In this document: one piece after another, positions 35,971-44,693 of the stretch
How positions within the stretch are numbered: the first letter of the stretch is position 1
Layout: every line of letters begins with the position of its first letter
DNA from: Halomonas sp. QHL1
Lineage (GTDB): Bacteria > Pseudomonadota > Gammaproteobacteria > Pseudomonadales > Halomonadaceae
Assembly: GCF_001882345.1 (NCBI RefSeq)
Contig: NZ_MINL01000001.1
Span: 1,573,705 to 1,637,704, forward strand
Reading direction: 5' to 3'
DNA length: 64,000 nt
Translations under genes and position numbers: made by a program
Notes under the pieces: model-generated
Seen by the model: the letters and a program-made list of their open reading frames with translations, nothing else
What the model was told of the DNA's origin: nothing
The model's database searches: none

Positions 35971-36204
35971 ATGAAACCAGAGGATCTGGAAAAACTAGTA
36001 ACGCGCACCATGCCCTTTGGCAAATATGAAGGCCGCCTTATAGCGGATCTTCCTGGCCCCTATTTAAACTGGTTTGCCCGGGAAGGTTTTCCTTCAAGCG
36101 AGATAGGCCAGTTACTGCATTTGATGCACGAAATTGATCACAATGGGCTTGGCCCACTGCTTGACCCGCTGCGAAAAACGCCTAGCCAGCGTGGCGAAAC
36201 TTAA
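35971..36204 (+). CDS. DUF3820-family small protein
   Basis: 77 aa, AAGGAG 7 nt before the ATG. Recognised by MPFGKYEGRLIADLPGPYLNWFAREGFP near residues 14-41, the hallmark of DUF3820 proteins. They are small and often lie next to nuclease or replication-related folds; the function is not established. It shares the palindromic TTAA with the stop codon of the convergent gene, so the two genes overlap by 4 bp. Confidence 0.82.
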   Translation: MKPEDLEKLVTRTMPFGKYEGRLIADLPGPYLNWFAREGFPSSEIGQLLHLMHEIDHNGLGPLLDPLRKTPSQRGET

Positions 36205-36560
36205 GACTGCTCGTTTTTATCTGCGTTCTCACGCTCGTTAAGGGCACGCTGAAACTCAGCGCGATATGCCGCTTCGTGCTGCGCGGTATCCGCAGGAAAG
36301 TGGCCTAAGGCGACGGCTAGCTCAAAGAAGCCAGCCGCGGGTAAACCATCGCCCCGGCGGCTGACCACCAGTGCCGCGATAAAAGGCCTCTGCTGTGCGG
36401 CGTCTTCACGCATTAACTGCTCTAACGCCTGGGTGACTTGGGCGATGGTACGCGGAGGCGCGAGCGATAGTTCGCTAGCCACCTGCTGATAGGTCATTGG
36501 CATGGTTTCACGCGGTGCGCTGAGCAGTAGCTGGCGAAGAGCGACTACGTTATCGGTCAT
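36201..36560 (-). CDS. Conserved hypothetical protein, possible winged-helix
   Basis: 119 aa from the ATG at 36560 (AGG 6 nt upstream); the frame extends to 36602. Family not recognised with confidence. The first half (MTYQQVASELSLAPPRTIAQVTQALEQLMREDA) has a helix-turn-helix-like spacing, and the second half has RPFIAALVVSRRGDGLPAAGFFELAVALG followed by a charged helix. No signal peptide or membrane segment. It overlaps the convergent DUF3820 gene end by 4 bp. Confidence 0.7.
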   Translation of the reverse strand: MTDNVVALRQLLLSAPRETMPMTYQQVASELSLAPPRTIAQVTQALEQLMREDAAQQRPFIAALVVSRRGDGLPAAGFFELAVALGHFPADTAQHEAAYRAEFQRALNERENADKNEQS

Positions 36561-36671
36561 ATACATCCTATCGTCAGGGTTTAATACGTGCACATTGCTC
36601 ATTGACGCATTGTTTGTGCTAACCAGTACTTGTGCTAAGAATAGCGAAATACGCTGTGATAAGGAGAGAAC

Positions 36672-37439
36672 ATGGTAACGCGACTAACAACGGCGCGTCC
36701 TAGAGGTGGCCGCTGGCCAAACGTGCTGGCCGGCTTAGCTATTCTGCTGATAGCGGCGGCGGCACTGATGATGGCGGGTGCAGGGCCTGCTTACCGTGGC
36801 GAATTTATCAGCCTCGGCGAGGCGTTTGATTTACTGCGCAACGGCGTCTATGTCGCCGGTGGGGCGATAGCGGTGAGCATTTTCGCGCTACTGTTTAGCA
36901 TGCTGACTCGCCGTTCTACACCAGCCTTAATAGCCACGCTGGTCATCGTCGCCGCTGCAGCACTGCTTTACGTACCGTGGCAGCATTGGCAGCAAGCCCA
37001 ACAAGTGCCAGCTATCCACGACATCACCACCGATACGCAAAACCCACCTGCCTTTGAAGCGTTAGCTGACGCACGAGAAGCGGCGCCGAACGCGGTTGAC
37101 TACCCAGGCGATGCCACCGCTCAGCAGCAGCAAGCAGCCTACCCTTTTATCAAACCGCTGGTCTTGGCCGAAGCCCCGCAAACAGTGCTGGCTGCCGCTC
37201 AAGCAGAGGCCGAAGAAGCTGGCTGGCGCATCGCCCGAATTACCGACAATCGCTTAGAAGCCACCGCGACCACGCGCTGGTTTGGCTTTGAGGATGATGT
37301 GGTCATCCGCTTAACCGAGATTGAAAACGGTGTGCAGGTGGATATGCGCTCGGCGTCACGTCTGGGTGCCGGCGATGTGGGCACCAATGCAGCGCGTATC
37401 GAGCAATTTTTAACAGCGCTGGAAGTGCGACTTGAGTGA
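36672..37439 (+). CDS. DUF1499-family membrane protein
   Basis: 255 aa, AAGGAG 6 nt before the ATG. Three hydrophobic segments at about residues 16-36, 58-78 and 84-104 precede a periplasmic/soluble DUF1499 domain (about 120-255) recognised by NPPAFEAL, YPFIKPLVLAEAPQTVLAAA, GWRIARITDNRLEATATTRWFGFEDDVVIRLTE and VDMRSASRLGAGDVGTNAARI. No catalytic role is known for this domain. Stands alone between a convergent RHH-domain gene and a divergent small gene. Confidence 0.88.
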   Translation: MVTRLTTARPRGGRWPNVLAGLAILLIAAAALMMAGAGPAYRGEFISLGEAFDLLRNGVYVAGGAIAVSIFALLFSMLTRRSTPALIATLVIVAAAALLYVPWQHWQQAQQVPAIHDITTDTQNPPAFEALADAREAAPNAVDYPGDATAQQQQAAYPFIKPLVLAEAPQTVLAAAQAEAEEAGWRIARITDNRLEATATTRWFGFEDDVVIRLTEIENGVQVDMRSASRLGAGDVGTNAARIEQFLTALEVRLE

Positions 37440-37469
37440 CTCGTCTTACTAACGCCTTACTCCCCCCTT

Positions 37470-37838
37470 TTAATGCAATGGGTCGCGACTGTGGCCGCCT
37501 TCACGCGCTAAAATTTGCTCAGCGTCCAAGGTGGCGATTGGGACTTGGTGCTGGGTGGGGATATCCCCGGTCAATTGCAGCGCTTGATAACGCAGGGCGC
37601 AAACGCGCAAAAAAGAAGTGAAGTTACCCAAATCGTGTCCGGCGTCGATGGATTCGTGATAAAGCCGGGTAATCATCTGGGCCGTATTCATTCCGTCACG
37701 CCGGGCAATCTCTTCCAGAATGTGCCAGAAGTAATTTTCCATTCGCACACTGGTGACCATGCCATCAATGCGTAGCGAGTGTGTCGCGCTGCGCCACAGC
37801 TCAGGGTCGGCTTGAATAAACAGTTTACACATGGGCAT
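37470..37838 (-). CDS. Ribbon-helix-helix domain protein (RHH_4)
   Basis: 122 aa; the ATG at 37832 is an alternative start. MCKLFIQADPELW, SLRIDGMVTSVRMENYFWHILEEIARRDGMNTAQMITRLYHE and NFTSFLRVCALRYQ match the RHH_4 family, which often has the sequence motif of a short beta-strand followed by two helices in DNA-binding proteins. Targets unknown. It lies downstream of the PfpI-type gene on the same strand but is separated from it by a terminator, so it needs its own promoter. Confidence 0.82.
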   Translation of the reverse strand: MPMCKLFIQADPELWRSATHSLRIDGMVTSVRMENYFWHILEEIARRDGMNTAQMITRLYHESIDAGHDLGNFTSFLRVCALRYQALQLTGDIPTQHQVPIATLDAEQILAREGGHSRDPLH

Positions 37839-37899
37839 TGTCTCTCGGCGTATTCGTATCCACTCGAATTTTTAGCATAGCGGCAATTATTGGCGCAGC

Positions 37900-37929
37900 A
37901 AATAAGAGCGCCCAGCGGGAGCTGGGCGC
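37900..37929 (-). terminator. Rho-independent terminator after the DJ-1/PfpI gene
   Basis: 9-bp perfect stem GCGCCCAGC (37908-37916) and GCTGGGCGC (37921-37929), loop GGGA. Read on the minus strand it is followed by TCTTATTT. Confidence 0.78.
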
Positions 37930-37957
37930 AAATATCATTTGGTTATCGCGGACTGGC

Positions 37958-38527
37958 TCACTTATTCAGTAGCGCCATAAACTGCGCAAGCCAGGCCGGG
38001 TGGGCAGGCCATGCGGGTGCGGTAACCAAGTTGCCATCGGTTACTGCATCGGTCACTTCCAGGTCGGCAAAGTGACCACCCGCAAGCTCCACTTCCGGCT
38101 GGCAGGCCGGGTAAGCAGAGCACTGCTTTCCTTCCAGCACTTTTGCAGCGGCTAGTAGTTGAGCACCGTGACAAATCGCAGCCACGGGTTTGTTGGTCTC
38201 AAAAAAGTGCTGAACCATGGTTAGCACCTCTTTGTTCAAGCGAAGATATTCAGGTGCGCGCCCGCCAGGCACTACCAATGCATCGTAATCAGCGAGATTA
38301 GTGCTGGCGAAATCGGCATTCAGTGCAAACCGGTGGCCGGGCTTTTCGGAATAGGTTTGATCACCTTCGAAGTCATGAATCGCGGTCGCCACGGTGTCAC
38401 CCGAGGCTTTCCCAGGGCAGATAGCATCGACACGGTGGCCAACGGCCATGAGTGCCTGGAATGGCACCATGGTTTCATAGTCTTCAGTGAAATCGCCGGT
38501 GATCATTAAAATGCGCTTGCTGCTCAT
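37958..38527 (-). CDS. DJ-1/PfpI-family protein
   Basis: 189 aa from the ATG at 38527 with GAGGAG 7 nt upstream; the frame extends to 38578. Nucleophile-elbow Cys119 followed by His120 in [11 protein letters not shown], an N-terminal acidic residue in DFTEDYETM, and [12 protein letters not shown]. This subgroup includes glyoxalase III/deglycase-like and peptidase-like proteins; the actual reaction cannot be chosen from sequence. It follows a separate chemoreceptor gene on the same strand. The neighbouring terminator suggests a single-gene transcript. Confidence 0.88.
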   Translation of the reverse strand: MSSKRILMITGDFTEDYETMVPFQALMAVGHRVDAICPGKASGDTVATAIHDFEGDQTYSEKPGHRFALNADFASTNLADYDALVVPGGRAPEYLRLNKEVLTMVQHFFETNKPVAAICHGAQLLAAAKVLEGKQCSAYPACQPEVELAGGHFADLEVTDAVTDGNLVTAPAWPAHPAWLAQFMALLNK

Positions 38528-38638
38528 CTCAGTGCTCCTCTTATCTATCTTATGGTTATTGATCGAGTGTTTGAGCACACGCGGGGCGTGTAAGTTGAGA
38601 CTAGCAAGCGCTTTCCGGCTACAGGTAGTAATTGCTTA

Positions 38639-40738
38639 CTACTGAGTAACTTCCTCCTTCTGTGGAAGGTCGAGATGTCGCTGCCCTGCCGTGTCGCTGA
38701 CACGGAAGCGCCCCACCAGTGAATGCATATCCCCGGCACGGTCATCCAGCGTATGGCTGGCGGTGGTCGCTTCTTGCACCAGCTGCGCATTCTGGTGCGT
38801 CACTTGATCCAACTGCGAAATCGCCTGGTTGATCTGGTCAATACCGGCGGATTGCTCATGGGTCGCCCCTGCAATCTCAGTAACATAGCGCGTCACCTCA
38901 CCCAGGCTATCAATGATTTCCTGCAGGTGTTTGCTTGAGGCGTTTACAAGCTGCTCGCCCTCGCTCACCTTGGCGACACTGTCATCAACCAAATGACGAA
39001 TTTGGGCCGCCTCTTCGGCGCTGCGTCCGGCGAGTTTGCGCACTTCTTGCGCCACCACTGCAAACCCACGCCCCTGTTCACCCGCTCGCGCCGCTTCAAC
39101 AGATGCGTTGAGCGCCAGCAAGTTGGTTTGAAAGGCAATATCGTCAATGGCTTTAATGATAGAGGTAATCTTTTCACTCGCCTCGCGGATATCTCCCATT
39201 GCTGCCGTCGTGCGCGTTGAAACATCGCCAGCGGCGCGGGCGCGCTGGTCAACATTGCCGCTGGCGTCTTTGGCCTGGTCGGCGTACTCAGCGGTTTGTT
39301 TCACCGTGGCAGTAATCTGTTCAAGACTGGAAGCCGTTTCCGCCAACGATGCCGCCTGCTGGTCGGTACGCTGAGAGAGGTTTTCATTACCTGCCGCAAT
39401 TTGCCGGCTGCTGACCGCAATGGATTCGGCGCTTTCACGAATCTGCGCCACCATGCCTTCAAAGGTATCCATCATGTTATTAAACGCTTGAGCGGTTTGG
39501 CCCACTTCATCGTTGCGCTTAAGCTCAAGACGCTTTGAAAGGTCGGCATTTTCGCCTGCGGCGCCGCTGATATTTTCCATTTGGTGACGCATCGCCACTA
39601 GCGGGCCCAGTACACGCACCATGGTACGCCAGCCAAAAATCGCCAGCAGTGCGATAACCACCAGAGTCACCATAATCAGTAACGAGCGCCCAGCGTTGGC
39701 TAATGTCTCTGCTTGAGTCGCGGCACTATCCGCCTGACCAACGGTATACGCTTCAACATCACTTAGCTCCGCACGCATCTGGGCCATGGCTTGGGCAACA
39801 TTGGTAAGCGACTCTTGCACCTGTGCGCTTAGTGCCAGTTGCTGTAAACGAAGCTCATAGACAGCGTTGTCATCGGATACCATCAGCCCTTCCAGCTCTA
39901 CGATGACATCGTCTAATTCACTAATCAGCGCGCGCTGCTCTACTTCGGTGCTAGGCGCCTCTGCGATCGCCGCCAGTGATTGGCGAGAAAGCCCCACCTG
40001 CTGGGCAATTTCATTGTGACGCAAATTGACCAGCGCATCGGCGCTATTCGTTTGCATCATCTGGCGACCAAGGTCAGACAACTGCGCTAACGCCATGCGT
40101 GTATTGCCGCTTAAGCGCCCAATATCCGCTTGTGGGGCAAACATATTGTCCAGCAACTGGGTAGGCAGCGTGGTCATGCCATCTTCGCGCCAAGCTTCCA
40201 TTAACTCACGCTGTTCACGGTCACTTCGAACCTGTGCTAACGCCGCACGCCCGGCAATATCTTCGGCACTTAGCATCACTTGAGAGATGAGCGCTTGCAT
40301 AGCACTAATCCGCTCGGCCATCTGCGTTTGTAGGCTCAGCTCTTCACGACGCACTGCTTCCAGCGCCGTATCGCCTTCTAGCAGTGTCTGATGATGGCTA
40401 TCTAGATCACTCAATCCTTCCGCTTGATCAACTCCACTGAGGTCTTGCCGTGCATCCCGAAAACGTTCATCTAATACCGTTTGGGTCGTGACCTCATTGA
40501 GGTCAGCCACACTCTCTGCGGCAAGCAAATCCGCATGGCGTTGACCAAACGCACCCATGGTGAGCACCATGCCCCGGCTGGCATCCTGAAGCGGTAACAC
40601 CTCACCCGTAATATAGCGCTGCGAGTCGATTAGCCGCTGGTTCGTCGTCCAACCTGTTGCCGCCAGCACCACGGCGCCCAGCACCGCAGCCAAGAACAGG
40701 CTGATCAACATTGTTCGAATACTTAAGGTTTTTTTCAT
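38639..40738 (-). CDS. Methyl-accepting chemotaxis protein with large helical sensor
   Basis: 699 aa. TM1 at about residues 9-30, then a periplasmic region of about 320 residues predicted wholly helical (possibly of the helical bimodular type), TM2 near 352-374, HAMP and the signalling domain with [18 protein letters not shown] and [26 protein letters not shown] at the tip. No CheR-tether pentapeptide at the C-terminus, unlike the receptor at 6010-7701. It starts 45 bp after the stop of a periplasmic binding protein gene on the same strand, so a shared transcript and binding-protein-mediated sensing are plausible. Confidence 0.92.
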   Translation of the reverse strand: MKKTLSIRTMLISLFLAAVLGAVVLAATGWTTNQRLIDSQRYITGEVLPLQDASRGMVLTMGAFGQRHADLLAAESVADLNEVTTQTVLDERFRDARQDLSGVDQAEGLSDLDSHHQTLLEGDTALEAVRREELSLQTQMAERISAMQALISQVMLSAEDIAGRAALAQVRSDREQRELMEAWREDGMTTLPTQLLDNMFAPQADIGRLSGNTRMALAQLSDLGRQMMQTNSADALVNLRHNEIAQQVGLSRQSLAAIAEAPSTEVEQRALISELDDVIVELEGLMVSDDNAVYELRLQQLALSAQVQESLTNVAQAMAQMRAELSDVEAYTVGQADSAATQAETLANAGRSLLIMVTLVVIALLAIFGWRTMVRVLGPLVAMRHQMENISGAAGENADLSKRLELKRNDEVGQTAQAFNNMMDTFEGMVAQIRESAESIAVSSRQIAAGNENLSQRTDQQAASLAETASSLEQITATVKQTAEYADQAKDASGNVDQRARAAGDVSTRTTAAMGDIREASEKITSIIKAIDDIAFQTNLLALNASVEAARAGEQGRGFAVVAQEVRKLAGRSAEEAAQIRHLVDDSVAKVSEGEQLVNASSKHLQEIIDSLGEVTRYVTEIAGATHEQSAGIDQINQAISQLDQVTHQNAQLVQEATTASHTLDDRAGDMHSLVGRFRVSDTAGQRHLDLPQKEEVTQ

Positions 40739-40783
40739 TATCTGTTTTCACTTGTGTCAGGGGGCAGACAGGTAACGTAAGCT

Positions 40784-41998
40784 TTAGGGCAAAAGGCTTG
40801 CCCATTCCACCGACTCGAAACGGCCGTTTGTGATAATGGTGGGCCACACCGCATCGCTGGCTTGATGGTCATTAGGCCCCAAGCTCAACGGCTCTTCTAA
40901 GCCAATATCAACCGAACCCAAGCCGAGTAGTCCATCGACAATAGCGTCACGATCTGGATTCGCGCCGGCCGCTTTTACCCCCTCAACAAAGAGTTTTGCC
41001 GCTAGGTAACCTTCAAGGGAGATAAAGTCAGGTTCACTACCCCGGGCATGAGTGGCCAGCGCTTGCCGATAGGACTCAACGGCAGGCAGGTCGGCATTTA
41101 GCGGCGGTACTACCTGAGTAATAATGACACCTTCTGCCAGATCGCCGAGTTCATCCATTAGCGCTTGGCTGCCCACAAAGGAGACATTCAGAAATACCGC
41201 GTCCGGAAGGTCATTTTTCGCTTCACGAATGAAATCCGCAGCGGGGCCGTAGGTACCGACAATGATAACCGCGCGCGGTGTCACCGGTGCTTCCAGAATG
41301 TTCGCTAAACCCTGGTGAATATTACGTGTACCACGGGTAAAGCGGCCATGGGCCAGCGCTGCAACATTATCCACACCATGATCGGTTAATGCTTTTGTGG
41401 CGCCGTTGTATCCTGCATCGCCAAAGCTATCGTTTTGGGTAAAGAAGGCAATTTCTTCGGGTAAAACACCTGCTTCCAACAGCCCGTCCACCATTGCGGC
41501 GGTTTCTTGTACGTAGCTAGCTCGGTAATTGATTACATAGCGGTCAGGCGGTGACCGGCGCAGCACACCTGCGCCAGTAAACGCCCCGTAAAGGAGGGTC
41601 TTATATTCGTTATAAATGGGAATGGTAACGGTAGCCGTCGGGGTGCCGACGTTGCCAATTGCCGCGAGCACCTCATCTTCTTGAATAAGCTCTCGGGTAT
41701 TGCTGGCGGCTTGTAGCGGTTTGTACTGATCATCCCGCGCAATCAAGGCCAGCGTTTCACCATTAACCCCTCCCGCCGCATTGACTTCTGCAAAGTAGGT
41801 TTCGATACCTTTCTGCATGCCCAGCCCTAGCGGTGCAGCGCCACCGCTGGAAGGAGCAACCATTCCAAAGGTCAGTTCTGCCTGCGCTGGTAGCGGAGCA
41901 AACATCCCCGCCAACAAAACCATTTTTAATAAGTACTTTCTTGATAAGCTATTTTTTAATAATTTTTTTCTTAACAACAAGGTTCCCAATCGTTGCAT
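40784..41998 (-). CDS. Periplasmic ligand-binding protein, branched-chain amino acid type
   Basis: 404 aa. Type I periplasmic-binding fold related to Leu/Ile/Val and amide-binding proteins. Signal peptide residues 1-40 ending in PAQA, AT-rich with unusual Lys/Leu content. Mature segments: LTFGMVAPSSGGAAPLGLGMQKGIETYFAEVNAAGGVNG, DDQYKPLQAASNTRELIQEDEVLAAIGNVGTPT, then AVIIVGTYGPAADFIREAK and DFISLEGYLAAKLFVEGVKAAG. AGGAG 7 nt before the ATG. No permease or ATPase genes follow; instead a chemoreceptor gene does, so it may be a chemotaxis sensor rather than a transport component (inference). Confidence 0.9.
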   Translation of the reverse strand: MQRLGTLLLRKKLLKNSLSRKYLLKMVLLAGMFAPLPAQAELTFGMVAPSSGGAAPLGLGMQKGIETYFAEVNAAGGVNGETLALIARDDQYKPLQAASNTRELIQEDEVLAAIGNVGTPTATVTIPIYNEYKTLLYGAFTGAGVLRRSPPDRYVINYRASYVQETAAMVDGLLEAGVLPEEIAFFTQNDSFGDAGYNGATKALTDHGVDNVAALAHGRFTRGTRNIHQGLANILEAPVTPRAVIIVGTYGPAADFIREAKNDLPDAVFLNVSFVGSQALMDELGDLAEGVIITQVVPPLNADLPAVESYRQALATHARGSEPDFISLEGYLAAKLFVEGVKAAGANPDRDAIVDGLLGLGSVDIGLEEPLSLGPNDHQASDAVWPTIITNGRFESVEWASLLP

Positions 41999-42132
41999 TG
42001 ATCTGCTCCTTACTGGCTAGATCATTTCCCCACGTAAATCGCATGGGCGAAGGTGTGCAGTGAGCCCACTACACCTTCGCCACATAACCGAGCTATATTT
42101 ATTACTATCGGCAGGAGAATATACGACTAAAG

Positions 42133-42152
42133 ATTAATTATCGTTAATTAAT
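42133..42152. promoter_or_regulatory. AT-rich palindrome upstream of the binding protein gene
   Basis: ATTAATTA (42133-42140) and TAATTAAT (42145-42152), spacer TCGT, about 135 bp upstream of the binding-protein start on the minus strand. Operator candidate; no family assigned. Confidence 0.35.
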
Positions 42153-42251
42153 AAGTAACAATTATTACCTAGCTTGTAACAAATTTTCACCAGCTAGCCA
42201 AAAAACTGGAATAGCATTAAAAATCATACGCTTAAAAATATTGAATACTTA

Positions 42252-42866
42252 CTAAGCGGGTCGTTCGATAGCAAAACGGTCGCTAATTCGAATGTAATCA
42301 CTGCCCGCTAATCGCCCAACAGGTTTGAGCTTATCCATATCCACATGGCGACCATCCCACAACGCATCATCAATATGGATGGAAACGACTTGGGCCAACA
42401 CTAAGGTGCCAGCCAACGGTTGGTCGCCAAAACGAATCATATCGAACAGTTTGCAACCAAAAGCCACGGGAGCATTAGCAATCCGCGGTACGCTTACGCC
42501 AGACATCTCAGCCTTTTCAAGGCCGGCCAGGGCAAATTCATCCTCTCCTGGTGGCAAGGTGGCGCTGGTGGTATTAAGCGCTTCAATTAATGCTTCACTA
42601 CCCACATGCACAACGCATTCTGATACTTCATTTAAATTACGCACTGTGTCCTTAAGTTCGCCGCTACCATTAAGCAGAGGAGAAAATGCGAGTACCGGTG
42701 GATTGACACTGACGACATTGAAGAAGGAAAACGGCGCCAAATTGGTGTTTCCCCGCTCATCCTGGGTAGACACCCAGGCGATAGGACGTGGGCAAACTGT
42801 GCCGGATAGCAACCGATAAATAACCCCAGGGCTTAGCGGGGATTCATCTAATAGGTAATCGCTCAT
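42252..42866 (-). CDS. Flavin reductase-like FMN-binding protein
   Basis: 204 aa split-barrel flavoprotein. Seen: VICPRPIAWVSTQDERGNTNLAPFSFFNVVSVNPPVLAF-type pattern (with FFNVVSxNPPxLxFS), KDTVRNLNEVSECVVHVGSE, and NAPVAFGCKLF. The family binds FMN and usually works as flavin reductase or nitrogen-containing-ring-associated oxidoreductase; the partner is unknown. AAGGAG before the ATG. Divergent from the D-2-hydroxyacid dehydrogenase gene, 160 bp apart. Confidence 0.87.
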   Translation of the reverse strand: MSDYLLDESPLSPGVIYRLLSGTVCPRPIAWVSTQDERGNTNLAPFSFFNVVSVNPPVLAFSPLLNGSGELKDTVRNLNEVSECVVHVGSEALIEALNTTSATLPPGEDEFALAGLEKAEMSGVSVPRIANAPVAFGCKLFDMIRFGDQPLAGTLVLAQVVSIHIDDALWDGRHVDMDKLKPVGRLAGSDYIRISDRFAIERPA

Positions 42867-43027
42867 TTTTGGCTCCTTGGTAACGGGTTTAAAAGTGCTA
42901 TTTTTCAGAATACGCTTTAAAAATAGCCTTTCAGAGTACCCTTCTAGAGTAGTATCAATTTATAACAGCATTGCCAGCACAGATGCGTTTTACAAACATA
43001 AGCGCTGCCCAGCAAGGAACCGATTCA

Positions 43028-43975
43028 ATGAAGATTGTCATTGCCGATGATTATCAGGACTGTGTGCGCAGTTTAGACGCCTTCAAGCAGCTAGACGGAC
43101 AAGAGGTAACGATCTATCACGACACCCCTACCGACCTGGACGCGCTAAGTGCGCGTTTTCAGGAGGCCGAGGCGTTAGTGTTGATTCGTGAGCGTACGCC
43201 TATCACGGCTGCCCTACTGGAGCGCTTACCCAACCTGAAAGTCATTAGCCAGACGGGTGGCGGTGCAGCGCATGTGGATATGGAGTCTTGCCGCCGCCAT
43301 GGCGTCACCGTAATGGCGGGCACTGGCTCGCCTTATGCGGCGGCAGAATTAACCTGGGGTTTAGTGCTGGCGGCAATGCGCCATATACCGGCAGAAGTTG
43401 AGAACCTGAAAGCGGGCCGTTGGCAGCGTACCTTAGGCACAGGTCTTAAAGGTCGCACCCTAGGCATTTTTGGCTATGGGAAAATCGGCAGCCTAGTTGC
43501 ACGCTATGGTCAGGCGTTTGAAATGAACGTGCTGGTATGGGGGCGTGAAGGAACCCGCCAACGCGCTACCGATGCGGGGTTTGAAGTGGCCAAAAGCCAA
43601 ATAGACTTTTTCCAGCGTGCGGATGTACTCAGCCTGCACCTACGATTAAACGAAGACACCCGCGGTATCGTCAGCGCTGACTCCCTCACCCAGATGAAGC
43701 CTACATCACTACTGGTCAACACCAGCCGTTCCCAGCTATTGGCGCCTGGGGCGCTGGAACAAGCACTCAAAGCCGGGCAGCCTGGCCAAGCTGCGGTAGA
43801 CGTATTCGATGCAGAACCTGTGTTTGAAAACTCACTGCTGGAACTGCCCAATCTGGTCGCCACACCGCACCTTGGCTACGTGGAAAAAGATAGCTACGAG
43901 CTCTACTTTGGCGATGCGTTTAGCAACCTGCTGGCCTATATGAATGGTCAGCCAGTCAACAATCTAGCGGGTTAA
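43028..43975 (+). CDS. D-2-hydroxyacid dehydrogenase
   Basis: 315 aa from the ATG at 43028 (AAGGA 9 nt upstream); the longer frame from 42971 lacks a site. NAD-dependent oxidoreductase with a Rossmann loop LGIFGYGKIGSLVARYG and the catalytic trio Arg in LLVNTSRSQL, Glu in VDVFDAEPV and His in TPHLGYVEKDS. The N-terminal IVIADDYQDCVRSLDAFKQLDG is typical of a phosphoglycerate dehydrogenase-like subgroup often found in Proteobacteria. Substrate not deducible. Confidence 0.92.
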   Translation: MKIVIADDYQDCVRSLDAFKQLDGQEVTIYHDTPTDLDALSARFQEAEALVLIRERTPITAALLERLPNLKVISQTGGGAAHVDMESCRRHGVTVMAGTGSPYAAAELTWGLVLAAMRHIPAEVENLKAGRWQRTLGTGLKGRTLGIFGYGKIGSLVARYGQAFEMNVLVWGREGTRQRATDAGFEVAKSQIDFFQRADVLSLHLRLNEDTRGIVSADSLTQMKPTSLLVNTSRSQLLAPGALEQALKAGQPGQAAVDVFDAEPVFENSLLELPNLVATPHLGYVEKDSYELYFGDAFSNLLAYMNGQPVNNLAG

Positions 43976-44061
43976 TAGAGCGCACTAAATGGTGCAGCGA
44001 CCCCCGCCTCTGTGCCAATTGTGCTAGCCTTATGGGTTCACGAGTAACACAGGGCCCATTA

Positions 44062-44478
44062 ATGCTCACCATTTCTAGCAACGTTACCTTGGCTGATTGG
44101 GAGATTGATATTAGCCAGATTCGCGCTCAAGGCGCGGGCGGCCAGAACGTCAATAAAGTCGCCTCAGCGGTACACCTGCGTTTCGATATTCTTAGTTCAA
44201 CACTGCCACCGCTGTACAAAGAGCGCTTAATGGCGTTGTCGGATCAGCGTATCAGCAAAGAGGGCGTGGTGATTATTAAAGCCCAGAGCCATCGGAAGCT
44301 TGAGCTGAATAAAGAGGATGCGCTGGCACGTTTAAAAGAGCTGATACAGAGTGCCACCAAACAGCAAAAAGTACGCCGCGCCACAAAGCCCACCAAAGGT
44401 TCACAGCGACGCCGCGTCGATCACAAAACCCGTAAGGGTAAAATTAAAACGCTGCGCGGTAAGGTGTCGGCATCTTAA
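44062..44478 (+). CDS. arfB: Alternative ribosome-rescue factor ArfB
   Basis: 138 aa from the ATG at 44062; this start puts the GGQ motif at residues 26-28, the same numbers as in E. coli ArfB (YaeJ). It hydrolyses peptidyl-tRNA on stalled ribosomes without tmRNA. Motifs: QIRAQGAGGQNVNKVASAVHLRFDI, and a lysine/arginine-rich C-terminal tail (KQQKVRRATKPTKGSQRRRVDHKTRKGK) that enters the mRNA channel. The frame also runs upstream to 44032. Stop overlaps the next gene start (TAATG). Confidence 0.94.
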   Translation: MLTISSNVTLADWEIDISQIRAQGAGGQNVNKVASAVHLRFDILSSTLPPLYKERLMALSDQRISKEGVVIIKAQSHRKLELNKEDALARLKELIQSATKQQKVRRATKPTKGSQRRRVDHKTRKGKIKTLRGKVSAS

Positions 44479-44678
44479 TGACTAAGCTCTCTACATCGCC
44501 CACTGGTCGCCCACTCTCGCCCTGCGTACAAATTTGCCAGATCGAGCCCACTACGTCAGTCTGCCACGGCTGTGGTCGAACGCTGGACGAAATCGCGGGC
44601 TGGGGGAGCATGACCGAAGCTGAAAAAGCCCCGGTATGGGAACGTCTGGAAAGCGAAGGTTACGTGTCTGTCAGCTAG
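44478..44678 (+). CDS. DUF1289-family small cysteine-rich protein
   Basis: 66 aa. Four conserved cysteines in SPCVQICQI...SVCHGCGRTLDEIAGWGSMTEAEK, the DUF1289 pattern (E. coli YdhL-like), likely a metal or iron-sulfur site. It begins on the last base of the arfB stop codon, so the two are translationally coupled. Function unknown; association with a ribosome-rescue gene is noted but not explained. Confidence 0.88.
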   Translation: MTKLSTSPTGRPLSPCVQICQIEPTTSVCHGCGRTLDEIAGWGSMTEAEKAPVWERLESEGYVSVS

Positions 44679-44693
44679 GTTTCCGACGCGTCG

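Noticed and set aside
42325..42819. 164-aa plus-strand open frame
   Set aside because: Opposite the flavin reductase-like gene, no start signal.
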